A stretch of 64,000 bases of DNA. It comes from Falsiruegeria litorea R37. Its GTDB lineage: Bacteria > Pseudomonadota > Alphaproteobacteria > Rhodobacterales > Rhodobacteraceae. The stretch lies in the NCBI RefSeq assembly GCF_900172225.1, contig NZ_FWFO01000001.1, forward strand, positions 2,170,001 to 2,234,000, read 5' to 3'. The translations under genes were made by a program, and so were the position numbers. Each line of letters opens with the position of its first letter. Positions within the stretch are counted from its first letter, which is position 1. Positions 35,159-44,797 of the stretch are shown in pieces. The notes below the pieces were generated by a model. The model did no database searches. It was not told where the DNA came from and saw nothing but the letters and a program-made list of their open reading frames with translations.

Positions 35159-37101
35159 CATTTGGGCCCGCGGGTCATCTGCTCAAATGCGTCTTCCAGT
35201 TTGCGAGCAAAGGCGTTGGTGTCGAACAACGGCAGAGCGCCGTTTTGCTGCCCCAACCGCGCGCGCACCCCCTTGTGAAATGCCGCATCCCTGACCATGC
35301 GTAACGCCAGCGACAGGTACCCCTCATCGGTTTCAGCGATCAGTTCAGGCAAACCACAGGCCGAAACAAGGCTGGCCCCCACACGGGCGGCAAACTGCTC
35401 ACCCGGTCGCGTCACCACCGGCACCCCTGCCCAAAGGGCATCGCTGGCCGTGGTGTGCGCGTTCACCGCAAATGTATCCAAAAACAGATCGGCCTGCCGG
35501 TGACGCGCCAGATGCTCGGCCGACGGCCAGCGCGGCGCAAAGACAAGGCGCAGCGGATCAATCCCCTGCCCTTGGGCCGCACGGCGCAGATTGTCCCGCG
35601 CCATCTCTCCGGGATCAAGCAACCAGAGCACGCTGCCATCAACCTGATGCAGCAACTCCATCCAGATTACAAAGACCCGAGGACAGATCTTGTAAGTGGC
35701 GTTGAAACAACAGAATACAAACCCCTCTTCCGGTAGGCCAAGCGCGGCCCGGTCATGGCGTATCTCAGCCACCGGGCGTTGATCGTTGTTGACCTGATAG
35801 CTGCCCGGCAGGCGGATCACCTGCTCACTGAACTGCGCCTCGGCCGTCGGCGGGATGGCGATGTGATCACCGATGACATAGTCGATAAACGGCGCACCGG
35901 TGCTGCCGGGATAACCCAGCCAAGTCGCCTGCACCGGAGCCGCCCGATGGGCAAAGATGCCAAGGCGGGCGTGCTCTGTGTGCCCTTTGAGGTCGATGGC
36001 CAGGTCAAGCCCATCCTCGCGCGCAAGGGCCGCGATCTCTTGATCCGACAGGGCCGCCACATCACGATAGACAGGAACGGCGCTTTGCACCCTTGCCCGC
36101 GCTTCGTCCCCGGGCGTGGTATCATAGGCATAAACATGCACCTTCACCCGCGCCTGATCATGCGCCGCAAAGAGCCCCGCCATCAGGTCAAGCGTCGCAT
36201 GCGCATGGGCGTCGCTGGTGAAATACCCCACCTGCAACACCCCCGCCACGTCGCGCGCGCGGGCAGGCACAGGGTCAGCAACCGCAGGCCAATTGCGCGC
36301 CGCATGGGCGGCACTGCGCAGCAGTTGCGCCGCGCCATCGTCCTGCATCGAAAGGCAGACAAAGGGTGCAACCTCACCGCTTATTTCCCCTGCATTCACC
36401 CTGTCACGCAGGGCTTGTGCCGTCTCGCTCCAATCTGCGTTTTGCGCCAATAGGAATGCCAGATCGGCCTGAGCCATGACATGGCGAGGATCGCAGGCAA
36501 GCACCTGTTTCAACGCCTGGATTGCTGACGCATGCTGCCCGCACCCACGCAAGATTGCCGCGTGCAGGTAAGGCACCTCGGGGGTTTTGTGTCCGGTGGT
36601 GAAGGCCTTCGCAACGTGATGCTCGGCCTGTGCCAGATCCCCTGCCGCGCGATAGGCATTTGCCAGATTGAGCCGGGCCAGCCCCTGATCCGGGGCCAGT
36701 TGCACGGCCCGCTCCAACGCCTTGACCGCGCCAACCGCGTCACCCAATGCCAAACGCAACGTCCCAAGGTTGTGCCAGGCCGCAAAACACCCCGCATCCA
36801 GATCGACAGCTGTTTCGTAGGCCGCTAGTGCCAGCGCATTCTGCCCAAGTTGTTTGCGTGCGTCGCCCATCTCGACCCAGGCAAGCGGCTGATGGCGGTC
36901 TTGCCCCAAAACTTGCGTCAAACAGCTCACCGCCGCCTTTGCCCGACCACTGCGCCGGTTGGCACGCGCCAGCATCAAAAGCAGATCCCGATTGCCCGGA
37001 TGCGCCTTGAGCAACCGCGTGCCCCGTTGCAACACCTCGCGGTTCTGGCCCTTGTTCAGCAAGGAATGGAGTTTGCGCAATTTGGCCACGGGCTGAGCCA
37101 T
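35158..37101 (-). CDS. TPR protein with SPINDLY/O-GlcNAc-transferase-like domain
   Basis: 647 residues from the ATG at 37101; a TTG ten codons upstream is also possible and neither has a clear Shine-Dalgarno. Residues ~15-250 are TPR repeats (for example AWHNLGTLRLALGDAVGAVK). From ~300 on is a GT41-type catalytic region: LQVGYFTSDAHAHATLDL, LDLAIDLKGHTEHARLGIFA, VQATWLGYPGSTGAPFIDY, FVFCCFNATYKICPRVF (with the UDP-contacting Lys) and NAHTTASDALWAGVPVVTRPG. It would transfer a sugar, typically N-acetylglucosamine, from a nucleotide donor to protein Ser/Thr. It has no signal peptide. Targets are unknown. Confidence 0.88.
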   Translation of the reverse strand: MAQPVAKLRKLHSLLNKGQNREVLQRGTRLLKAHPGNRDLLLMLARANRRSGRAKAAVSCLTQVLGQDRHQPLAWVEMGDARKQLGQNALALAAYETAVDLDAGCFAAWHNLGTLRLALGDAVGAVKALERAVQLAPDQGLARLNLANAYRAAGDLAQAEHHVAKAFTTGHKTPEVPYLHAAILRGCGQHASAIQALKQVLACDPRHVMAQADLAFLLAQNADWSETAQALRDRVNAGEISGEVAPFVCLSMQDDGAAQLLRSAAHAARNWPAVADPVPARARDVAGVLQVGYFTSDAHAHATLDLMAGLFAAHDQARVKVHVYAYDTTPGDEARARVQSAVPVYRDVAALSDQEIAALAREDGLDLAIDLKGHTEHARLGIFAHRAAPVQATWLGYPGSTGAPFIDYVIGDHIAIPPTAEAQFSEQVIRLPGSYQVNNDQRPVAEIRHDRAALGLPEEGFVFCCFNATYKICPRVFVIWMELLHQVDGSVLWLLDPGEMARDNLRRAAQGQGIDPLRLVFAPRWPSAEHLARHRQADLFLDTFAVNAHTTASDALWAGVPVVTRPGEQFAARVGASLVSACGLPELIAETDEGYLSLALRMVRDAAFHKGVRARLGQQNGALPLFDTNAFARKLEDAFEQMTRGPK

Positions 37102-37319
37102 CCGGGTCAAAGAAAACTGGTTTTTTGTCAACGCCTGGGTCCTGGTGTCTGTTGGTGATCAAAATACAGTCAGGAACCGTGGGTTCCGCACAGACACAGA
37201 TAGACAGCAGTCTCCAAGGAATCCTTAACGCAGGTCGGGTGATCCAGCCCGTTGCTTTTCTCGGGAAACGGGTCAAACTGTCTCAGGATGACACAAAAAG
37301 AATACTCAGGGAGATTGTC

Positions 37320-38882
37320 ATGTTTCGCGCATTTGCCGTTGGGGCCGCCCTTTTGGCGAGCACCTCATTACACGCAGCCGAGTTCAAATGGGCCTCAACC
37401 ACCGATCCGCAGACATTGGACCCGCATGCGGTGAATTCGGCCCCGGTGTTGGGCTTTCTCAACAACGTCTACGAAGGGCTGGTGCGGCGCGGCAAGGATA
37501 TGCGCGTGGAACCGGCACTTGCCACGGCCTGGGAACCCATCGGTGATGGCGCGGGCTGGCGGTTCACCCTACGCCAGGGCGTGACGTTCCAGGACGGCAG
37601 CGCCTTTGACGCACAGGATGTGCTGTTTTCGTATCAGCGCGCCTCAAGCGAGGCGGCCGATACGCGCAGCTGGTTTGCGCCCATCTCGGACGTGAAGGTG
37701 GTGGATGACTATACCGTCGATTTCCTGACAAACGCGCCCAACCCGCTGTTCCCGTCGTCCATCGCCAACTGGATGATCATGGACAGTGAGTGGGCCGAGG
37801 CCAACGAGGCCGCCCTGCCCGACAAGGACAACGGAAACTTTGCGACGCTCAACGCAAACGGGACCGGCGCGTTTCAGGTCACTGCGCGCGAGCCAGGCCT
37901 GCGCACCGTACTGGAGCCATTTGATGGCTGGTGGGGCGACGTGGAACACAACATCACCCGTGCCGAGTTTACCCCCATCCAGAACCCCGCCACTGCCGTT
38001 GCGGCGCTGTTATCTGGCGATGTGGACATGATCAACCCGGTGCCGATCCAGGACGCCGAACGTCTGTCGACCTCACCCGATGTCACCGTGATCAAGGGGA
38101 TCGAGGCGCGCGTGATCATGCTGGGCTTTCCGCATGAAGCGGACGTGCTGAAATACGGCGCCGATCAGGGCAAACCCAACCCGTTCCAGGACACCCGCGT
38201 GCGCAAGGCGGTGGCCCATGCCATCAGCGTGCCGGCCATCCTGCGCACCATCATGCGCGGCAATGCCGAGGCCGCCTCGCAACTCGTGAGCCCCGCGATG
38301 AACGGCTATTCCCGCGTGCTGGCCGAGCGTCCGCCCTTTGACGTGGCCAAAGCCAAAGAGTTGCTGACCGAAGCAGGCTATCCTGACGGGTTCTCATTCG
38401 GCCTGAAATGCCCCAACGACCGCTATCTCAATGACGAGGCGGTGTGTCAGGCGGTGGTCAGCATGCTGGCGCAGATCGGGCTGACCGCAGAACTCGACGC
38501 CATGCCCGTGCGCACCTACTGGCCCGAACTGCGCGAGGACAACTATGACATGTACCTGCTGGGCTGGTCACCGGGCACCTTTGATGCCGAACATCCGATC
38601 CGCTTCCTGGCCACCACACCGAACCCGGACCTCAAACTGGGCAGCTGGAACTTTGGCGGCTTTTCAAATGCGCGGGTGGACGAGCTGCTGCCGCTGATCC
38701 AGTCCGAGATCAATCCCGAGACCCGGCAAGCCCTGCTGGATGAGGTGGTCAAGATCCTGCAGGACGAACAGGCCTATGTGACCTTGTATGTGCAACCGCT
38801 TGTCTGGGGCACAGGCAAGAACATCGAGCTGACACAACGCCCCGACAACTTCTTTATCCTGCGGTGGGTCACGGTGAACTGA
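37320..38882 (+). CDS. Peptide-type ABC substrate-binding protein (SBP_bac_5), copy 2
   Basis: 520 residues from the ATG at 37320 (GGGAG upstream), with a signal peptide MFRAFAVGAALLASTSLHAA. It is a paralogue of the protein at 33526: both share LDPHA near the N-terminus, a CPNDRY.NDEA.CQA..SMLAQIG-type stretch and the same C-terminal architecture. It precedes permease genes of the same transporter class, but the amidohydrolase gene and ~600 bp of non-coding DNA intervene. Probably the cognate receptor for the Dpp-type transporter at 41156-44777. The ligand is unknown. Confidence 0.92.
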   Translation: MFRAFAVGAALLASTSLHAAEFKWASTTDPQTLDPHAVNSAPVLGFLNNVYEGLVRRGKDMRVEPALATAWEPIGDGAGWRFTLRQGVTFQDGSAFDAQDVLFSYQRASSEAADTRSWFAPISDVKVVDDYTVDFLTNAPNPLFPSSIANWMIMDSEWAEANEAALPDKDNGNFATLNANGTGAFQVTAREPGLRTVLEPFDGWWGDVEHNITRAEFTPIQNPATAVAALLSGDVDMINPVPIQDAERLSTSPDVTVIKGIEARVIMLGFPHEADVLKYGADQGKPNPFQDTRVRKAVAHAISVPAILRTIMRGNAEAASQLVSPAMNGYSRVLAERPPFDVAKAKELLTEAGYPDGFSFGLKCPNDRYLNDEAVCQAVVSMLAQIGLTAELDAMPVRTYWPELREDNYDMYLLGWSPGTFDAEHPIRFLATTPNPDLKLGSWNFGGFSNARVDELLPLIQSEINPETRQALLDEVVKILQDEQAYVTLYVQPLVWGTGKNIELTQRPDNFFILRWVTVN

Positions 38883-38902
38883 AGCAACTTTCCCGAGAGA
38901 AA

Positions 38903-38925
38903 AACCGACCCCAACCGGGGCGGTT
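38903..38925 (+). terminator. Terminator-like hairpin after binding protein copy 2
   Basis: AACCG-A-CCCC pairs with GGGG-CGGTT around an AACC loop with one bulged base, followed by TTTCTTC. It may attenuate transcription so that the binding protein is made in excess over the downstream permease, or be the original boundary of the insertion that follows. Confidence 0.6.
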
Positions 38926-39210
38926 TCTTCGGGCGATAAACAGTTCGGTCTCAATTTGGGTACTCTGGCAGCGTTTTCTATCTCATGAGGGAAGGAATGT
39001 CTTTTTTGAGCCCTTCTTTACCGACGCTGCGCTCTGCACCAGCGGCAGGAATGCCAACCTTGCAGACGCCTGATGCCAAACTAAAATGTCCGGGCCGGGT
39101 CCAACGACACCGAACGAGCCCAAGAAACTCTTGTCAAACGTGCAGGGCGCTTTTCCGAACGGGCATTCCATGCCAACGTGATCCGTAAGGATTTCAGGGA
39201 GGGACAATTG
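38926..39210 (+). other. Non-coding stretch before the amidohydrolase
   Basis: The gap between genes here is 328 bp in total. After the hairpin there is no ORF with a ribosome-binding site and recognisable homology on either strand. A 30-codon ATG frame at about 39085 is not convincing. The last 25 bases carry AGGGAGG, the Shine-Dalgarno of the amidohydrolase. The stretch has lower GC than its neighbours and probably arrived with the amidohydrolase gene. Confidence 0.5.
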
Positions 39211-40881
39211 ATGCGTCCGACACGTTTGCTTTGCGTCATCACGTGCTCGCTCATTGCGAGCGGTGCAACCGCACAAGACGCGGATAGGATCTTCTCGAAT
39301 GGAAATATCTACACGGTCAATACCGACGCCCCTTGGGCCGAAGCCGTCGCAATTCGTGATGGAAAGTTCGTTGCGGTGGGTACCAATGAAAACGCGATGG
39401 CGCTCGCCGGAAGCGGATCGGATGTGGTCGATCTCGGCGGTCGGTTCGTGCTTCCAGGGTTGGTCGATGCGCACACACACGGCATCACTGCCCTGTACTC
39501 CCGCCAAAATTGGCTGGTTCTCGATAACAGCTCCCCGGAAGCCCTGCTGCAATCCGTCAAGGACTATGCGGACGCTAATCCCGACAAGGAGTGGATTACC
39601 GGCGAGACCTGGCCGCCCGGAATGTTCCCAAACGACGCACCCGAGGCCTCGCTTCTGGATGACATTGTTCCGAACAGACCAGTTTATCTTGTAGATCAAT
39701 CCGGTCACAGCGCATGGATGAACACCAAGGCGCTGGAGCTCATGGGCTTCAACGATCCCGATCTTGAGCTTGATCCCAGAGCGGTTATTGTCCGGGACGA
39801 GAATGGCAATCCTACCGGCACCGTTCGAGAGTTCGCCATGGGGTATGCCCGCCAGTTCTTGCCGGAACGCACCTTGGAAGAGTGGACGAACGCGTCGCGT
39901 GCGATGATGGCAGATTATCATTCGAACGGATTTACCGCGACTCGGCTCGCTGGCGGCGATCTTGATCGGCTTGAAGCGCTTAGAACTCTGGAGGCGGCGG
40001 GCGATCTCGGGATGTATATCAGTGTCGCAATGGACTACGACCGTTTCGACGAGTTCGGAACCAAGGAAGAACAGCTCGCCGCGCTGCGACAGTCACCGGA
40101 TTACGGGAGTGAGCTGATCGGTCCGATGGGTCTTAAGATGTTTCTGGATGGAACCCAGCTGGGACGTCAGGCATGGAACTTTGACGCCTATCCCGGCTTC
40201 CCTGACAATTTCGGTGATCAGTTTTACGAAGATGACGAATTGAACCGTCTCGTAGACGAACTCACCGGTGAAGGCTTTTTTGTCATGGCACACGCAACGG
40301 GTGACCGCGCAGTGAACCAGATCCTGAACGCGATTGAGGCGGCCCAAACCAATCATCCAGACGCAACGGTTCGACATCATCCCACGCACAATATTCAGAT
40401 CTCAGTTGATGACATACCGCGTTTTGCAGAACTTGGAGTTGCTGCGGAACTTTCCCCACAGCTTCAGGTGACCGAAGAACTGAATAACACAATCGTGGGC
40501 TTGCTCGGCGAGGCCATCGCCCGGTCTCGGCTTTGGCAGGCCCGCCGGTTGATCGACGGTGGCAACGAGTTGGCGCTGGCAAGCGATTGGACGGTGTCGC
40601 CGTTGTCGCCCTGGCTAGGTATCGAACAGGTGGTGACACGGCGCTTCGCTCCAGTGACTGCAATCACAATGGAAGAGGCCATACGCGCCTATAGCTACGG
40701 CGGGGCACATGCGATCCAGAAAGAGGACCAGATCGGCTCCATTGAAGTTGGGAAGTCGGCGGACATGATCGTCCTCAGCCAAGATCTTTTTCAGCTTGAG
40801 CAAGAGGGGCGTCTCGAAGAGATAAGCGAAACTCGCGTCCTCACCACGGTTTTCAGGGGTGACACCGTCTATCAAGAGTAG
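39211..40881 (+). CDS. Exported amidohydrolase (YtcJ-like metal-dependent hydrolase)
   Basis: 556 residues with a signal peptide (MRPTRLLCVITCSLIASGATA), unusual for this mostly cytoplasmic family. Metal-binding motifs are LPGLVDAHTHG near residue 90, a conserved Lys region MGLKMFLDGTQLG, HATGDRAVNQIL, HHPTHNIQ and the final Asp in ALASDWTVSPL. Family members hydrolyse amide or related C-N bonds; here the enzyme would act in the periplasm. The start is fixed by AGGGAGG. The gene sits inside an otherwise standard ABC operon and its codon choice is more A/T-tolerant than that of flanking genes, which suggests acquisition. It may supply a product imported by the surrounding transporter. Confidence 0.88.
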   Translation: MRPTRLLCVITCSLIASGATAQDADRIFSNGNIYTVNTDAPWAEAVAIRDGKFVAVGTNENAMALAGSGSDVVDLGGRFVLPGLVDAHTHGITALYSRQNWLVLDNSSPEALLQSVKDYADANPDKEWITGETWPPGMFPNDAPEASLLDDIVPNRPVYLVDQSGHSAWMNTKALELMGFNDPDLELDPRAVIVRDENGNPTGTVREFAMGYARQFLPERTLEEWTNASRAMMADYHSNGFTATRLAGGDLDRLEALRTLEAAGDLGMYISVAMDYDRFDEFGTKEEQLAALRQSPDYGSELIGPMGLKMFLDGTQLGRQAWNFDAYPGFPDNFGDQFYEDDELNRLVDELTGEGFFVMAHATGDRAVNQILNAIEAAQTNHPDATVRHHPTHNIQISVDDIPRFAELGVAAELSPQLQVTEELNNTIVGLLGEAIARSRLWQARRLIDGGNELALASDWTVSPLSPWLGIEQVVTRRFAPVTAITMEEAIRAYSYGGAHAIQKEDQIGSIEVGKSADMIVLSQDLFQLEQEGRLEEISETRVLTTVFRGDTVYQE

Positions 40882-41155
40882 CGGAATGCGGATTATGCCG
40901 AGCAAGTGCCAAATGGCAGGAAAACGCAAACTGCGGACGCTGTAAGTAAGGCGATGAACGGCGGCAAAATCCCGCTTACGCGACATTCCCCGCCCCCTTC
41001 CCCTGCGACAACTTGACCATCCCCTCGCATCCTGCAAAGAGGGGGTATCAAAGCGTTTCAATCCGTGAACCAAATGGCGTGATCCTGTCACGCTTCGCAA
41101 AAAGGGCCGCAACAGACGGCATGGACCGGGTTCGAGACGCGCAAGGGGAAAAACT
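40882..41155 (+). other. Leader region of the permease genes, no gene seen
   Basis: 274 bp with no supported ORF. The first half resembles degenerate non-coding DNA; the second half contains a C/G-rich stretch (40982-41050) and ends with AGGGG before the permease ATG. A promoter for the permease genes is expected here because the upstream amidohydrolase is foreign to the operon, but no unambiguous -35/-10 pair could be assigned. Confidence 0.4.
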
Positions 41156-42133
41156 ATGCTCGCATACATCATCCGGCGGGTGTTCCAATCCGTCATCGTT
41201 TTGTTGGTGGTGGGGTTGGTCGCCTTTTCCATGTTCCGATTTGTCGGTGATCCCATCGACAACATGCTGGGACAGGAACGCACCCAAGCCGACATCGACC
41301 GTCTGCGCACGGATCTGGGGCTCGATCAGCCCTTTCCGGTGCAGTACTTCAAATTCCTGCAAGGCGCCGTTCAAGGCAACTTTGGCGTGTCCTACCGTCA
41401 GGGTCGCCCGGTTTCGACAATCATCGCCGAACGGGCACCGGCCACGTTGGAACTGGCGCTTGTGTCAGGGTTCTTTGCAATCACCTTGGGCATCGCGCTT
41501 GGGGTATTCACTGCGATCCGACGAAACGGGATCGCGGCCAATACGATCATGACGCTCAGTTTGATAGGCGTCTCACTACCGACCTTCCTCATAGGCATCT
41601 TACTCATATACATATTCTCGGTGGAACTGGACCTCCTCCCCAGTTTCGGCAGGGGGGACACAGTGCAGATTGGGGGCTGGTCCACAGGTTTCCTGACGGC
41701 ATCGGGCCTCAAGGCGCTGATCTTGCCGTCAATCACGCTTGGCCTTTACCAGATGACGCTGATCATGCGTCTGGTCCGGTCCGAGATGCTTGAGGTGCTG
41801 CGCGCCGACTATGTCCGCTTTGCCCGCGCGCGCGGGTTGGCGGAACGCGCCATCAATTTCCGCCACGCGCTGAAAAACACTCTGGTACCGGTGATCACCG
41901 TCACGGGGCTACAACTCGGCTCGATCATCGCGTTCGCGATCATCACCGAGACCGTGTTCCAGTGGCCCGGTGTTGGCCTGCTGTTCATCAACGCGATCCA
42001 GTTTGTCGACATCCCCGTGATGGCCGCCTACCTGATGCTGATTTCCGTGATGTTCGTGGGCATCAACCTGATCGTCGACCTTCTTTACTTTGCCATCGAC
42101 CCGCGCCTGCGCGTGGATGGGAGGACCGCATGA
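41156..42133 (+). CDS. ABC permease, DppB type
   Basis: 325 residues, about six membrane segments. The N-terminus MLAYIIRRVFQSVIVLLVVG and the following periplasmic GLDQPFPVQYFKFLQGAVQGNFG are diagnostic of DppB/OppB. The coupling-helix motif RADYVRFARARGLAERAINFRHALKN contains the EAA loop. It overlaps the DppC-like gene by ATGA. Confidence 0.94.
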   Translation: MLAYIIRRVFQSVIVLLVVGLVAFSMFRFVGDPIDNMLGQERTQADIDRLRTDLGLDQPFPVQYFKFLQGAVQGNFGVSYRQGRPVSTIIAERAPATLELALVSGFFAITLGIALGVFTAIRRNGIAANTIMTLSLIGVSLPTFLIGILLIYIFSVELDLLPSFGRGDTVQIGGWSTGFLTASGLKALILPSITLGLYQMTLIMRLVRSEMLEVLRADYVRFARARGLAERAINFRHALKNTLVPVITVTGLQLGSIIAFAIITETVFQWPGVGLLFINAIQFVDIPVMAAYLMLISVMFVGINLIVDLLYFAIDPRLRVDGRTA

Positions 42134-43080
42134 GCGATATGACCAAAGACCCCGCAACCAAGCCGCCGTCGCGCTTGGCCACCTTCTGGGACAGCGATTT
42201 TGTCTGGTCCTTCCGCCATTCGCCGGTGGCGATGATCGCCCTGCTGGTGGTGGCGATCCTGCTGCTGGCTGCGCTTTTTGCGCCGCTGATCGCGCCGCAT
42301 GATCCGTTCAACCCGGCCACCCTGAACCTGATGAACGGGTTTACCGCCCCGGGCGTGCCCAATGCGTTCACTCAGGAGACATTCTTGCTGGGAACAGATG
42401 ATCAGGGCCGCGATGTGTTCTCGACCATCCTTTATGGTCTGCGCATCTCGCTCTTTGTGGGCATCTCGGCCGTGCTTTTGGCGATGATCATCGGCGTGGT
42501 TCTGGGCCTTGTCGCCGCGTATGTCGGCGGCTGGACCGAGACCATCATCATGCGTGTCGCCGACGTGCAGCTGACCTTTCCGGCTATTCTGGTCGCGATG
42601 CTGATCTTTGGCATCGCCAAGGGGATCACCCCGCCCGAGTATCGCAATGAAATGGCGATCTGGGTGCTGATTGTGGCGATTGCCCTGTCGGACTGGGTGC
42701 AGTTCGCCCGCGTTGTGCGCGGTGCGGCGCTTGTGGAGAAGAACAAGGAATACGTTCAGGCCGCGCGTCTGATCGGCCGTGGCCCCATTCCGATCATGTT
42801 CCGCCACATGTTGCCCAACGTGCTGTCACCGGTGTTGGTCATCTCGACCATCTCGCTGGCACTCGCGATCATCGCCGAGGCAACGCTCAGCTTTCTGGGC
42901 GTGGGTGCACCGCCGACGCAGCCGTCGCTGGGTACACTGATCCGCATCGGTCAGGGGTACTTGTTCTCAGGTGAATGGTGGATCCTGCTGTTCCCCTCGA
43001 TCACCCTGCTGGCCCTCGCCCTGTCCATCAACCTGCTCGGAGACTGGCTCCGGGACGCATTGAATCCGAAGCTACGATGA
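42130..43080 (+). CDS. ABC permease, DppC type
   Basis: 316 residues from the ATG at 42130. It has an N-terminal cytoplasmic segment, a first membrane helix and the typical APLIAPHDPFNP region, then LLGTDDQGRDVFSTILYGLRISLFVG, the hallmark of DppC/OppC. The EAA-loop region KEYVQAARLIGRGPIPIMFRHMLPN precedes the last helices. It is coupled to DppB upstream and to the double ATPase downstream, both by ATGA overlaps. Confidence 0.94.
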   Translation: MSDMTKDPATKPPSRLATFWDSDFVWSFRHSPVAMIALLVVAILLLAALFAPLIAPHDPFNPATLNLMNGFTAPGVPNAFTQETFLLGTDDQGRDVFSTILYGLRISLFVGISAVLLAMIIGVVLGLVAAYVGGWTETIIMRVADVQLTFPAILVAMLIFGIAKGITPPEYRNEMAIWVLIVAIALSDWVQFARVVRGAALVEKNKEYVQAARLIGRGPIPIMFRHMLPNVLSPVLVISTISLALAIIAEATLSFLGVGAPPTQPSLGTLIRIGQGYLFSGEWWILLFPSITLLALALSINLLGDWLRDALNPKLR

Positions 43081-44777
43081 CCCTGCTTGATATCAACAAA
43101 CTGACGGTCGAGTTTCCGACCCGTCGCAAGGTGTTCCGCGCTGTCGATGCAGCGTCGCTCACCGTCGAACCCGGTCAGATCCATGGTCTGGTCGGGGAAT
43201 CCGGGGCCGGCAAGTCCACCATCGGCGCTGCCGTTCTGGGCCTGCTGGAACGTCCCGGCCACATCACCGGGGGTGATATCGTCTTTCAGGGCGAGACTAT
43301 TAGTGGCCTGAATGCCGATGCCATGCGCAAGCTGCGCGGCAAGAAGATCTCTATGATCTTTCAGGACCCGCTAACCTCTCTCAACCCGCTGTTCACAGTC
43401 AAGGAACAGCTGGTCGAGACCATTCAGGCGCATCACGATGTATCGGATGCTCAGGCTGTGCAACGCGCCCGTGATCTGATCGACCGTGTTGGAATCCCCG
43501 ACCCGGACACCCGGCTGGATCAGTACCCACACCAGTTCTCGGGCGGTATGCGTCAGCGGGTGGTGATTGCGCTCGCCTTGTGTTCCGAACCGGATGTGAT
43601 CATCGCCGATGAGCCCACCACCGCACTGGACGTGTCCGTTCAGGCGCAGATCCTGGACCTGATCAAGGAGCTGGCGCGCGAACGGCAGGTGGGCGTCATT
43701 CTGGTTACGCACGACATGGGTGTGATTGCGGAAACCACCGATGTGGTGACGGTAATGTATGCCGGTGAAGTGGTCGAAAGCGGCCCCACCGAGCAGGTGA
43801 TGGGCCGCCCTGAGCATCCTTACACAAAATCGCTCATCGCTGCTGTGCCACGCCCGACGCTCAAGCTGCACCGCTTCCCGCAGATCAGCTATGGCGGGCG
43901 CGAGACGCGCTTTGCGATCGAGGATCTGGCTCGTAACTGGCCTAAGGTGGAAAACGATCCGTCAAAGCCGCTTTATGAGATCAAGGGCATCACCAAGCGG
44001 TTCCTGCAAAAACGCGGCTTGCTGCCGTGGAGCCGAGAGTATTTCACGGCCGTGGATCAGGTCAGCTTTGACATCAAACCCGGTGAGGTCTTTGGCGTCG
44101 TGGGTGAGTCTGGTTCAGGTAAATCCACCGTCGCGCGGATGATCGCGGGGCTTTATCAGGTGGATGAGGGCGAGGTCATCTTTGATGGCAAGACCGTCAG
44201 CAACCTGGGTGACAAAGCCGTGCAAGAGGCCTATCGCCAGGACATCCAGATGATCTTTCAGGACCCTTTTTCGTCGCTCAACCCGCGCATGCGGGTCGAT
44301 GAAATTGTGGCCGAACCGATCCGGCATCACAAGCTGATGGAGGGCAACGCCATCCAGAAACGGGTCGAGGATCTGCTCGATCAGGTGGGTCTGGGCGCAT
44401 CGGCGGCGCTGAAGTACCCGCATGAATTCTCAGGCGGGCAGCGTCAGCGCATCTCGATCGCGCGGGCCTTGGCAACGCAGCCTCGGTTCCTGATCTGTGA
44501 CGAGCCGACCAGTGCGCTCGATGTGTCGATCCAGGCACAGATCCTGAACATCCTCAAGGACCTGCAAGAGCATCTGGGACTGACCATGCTGTTCATCAGC
44601 CACGACCTGCCAGTTGTACGTCAGATGTGCGACCGGGTGGCAGTGATGAAGGCAGGCAAGATTGCCGAGATTCAGGACACGGAAAGCCTCTTTGCCAATC
44701 CGCAAACGGAGTATACGCGCGAGTTGCTGGATTTGATGCCGAAGCTGGACGATCTCTCGACGGAAAACCTCGAGTAA
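43077..44777 (+). CDS. Fused double ATP-binding protein of the peptide ABC transporter (DppD-DppF type)
   Basis: 566 residues containing two complete ABC domains. Domain 1 has GESGAGKST, LTSLNPL, FSGGMRQRVVIALAL and IIADEPTTALDVS. Domain 2 (from about residue 300) has GESGSGKST, FSSLNPRMRV, FSGGQRQRISIARAL and LICDEPTSALDVS. This replaces separate DppD and DppF subunits, a common alphaproteobacterial arrangement. The operon thus encodes all cytoplasmic and membrane parts for import of a peptide-like solute. A strong terminator follows. Confidence 0.95.
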   Translation: MTLLDINKLTVEFPTRRKVFRAVDAASLTVEPGQIHGLVGESGAGKSTIGAAVLGLLERPGHITGGDIVFQGETISGLNADAMRKLRGKKISMIFQDPLTSLNPLFTVKEQLVETIQAHHDVSDAQAVQRARDLIDRVGIPDPDTRLDQYPHQFSGGMRQRVVIALALCSEPDVIIADEPTTALDVSVQAQILDLIKELARERQVGVILVTHDMGVIAETTDVVTVMYAGEVVESGPTEQVMGRPEHPYTKSLIAAVPRPTLKLHRFPQISYGGRETRFAIEDLARNWPKVENDPSKPLYEIKGITKRFLQKRGLLPWSREYFTAVDQVSFDIKPGEVFGVVGESGSGKSTVARMIAGLYQVDEGEVIFDGKTVSNLGDKAVQEAYRQDIQMIFQDPFSSLNPRMRVDEIVAEPIRHHKLMEGNAIQKRVEDLLDQVGLGASAALKYPHEFSGGQRQRISIARALATQPRFLICDEPTSALDVSIQAQILNILKDLQEHLGLTMLFISHDLPVVRQMCDRVAVMKAGKIAEIQDTESLFANPQTEYTRELLDLMPKLDDLSTENLE

Positions 44778-44797
44778 ATCCCGTCACCAGACAAAAC

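Noticed and set aside
38983-39921. 312-residue minus-strand ORF across the amidohydrolase 5' end and the gap before it
   Set aside because: No ribosome-binding site or domain, and it lies over the signal peptide and metal motif of a clear plus-strand gene. I considered a gene remnant in the non-coding part but found no recognisable homology.
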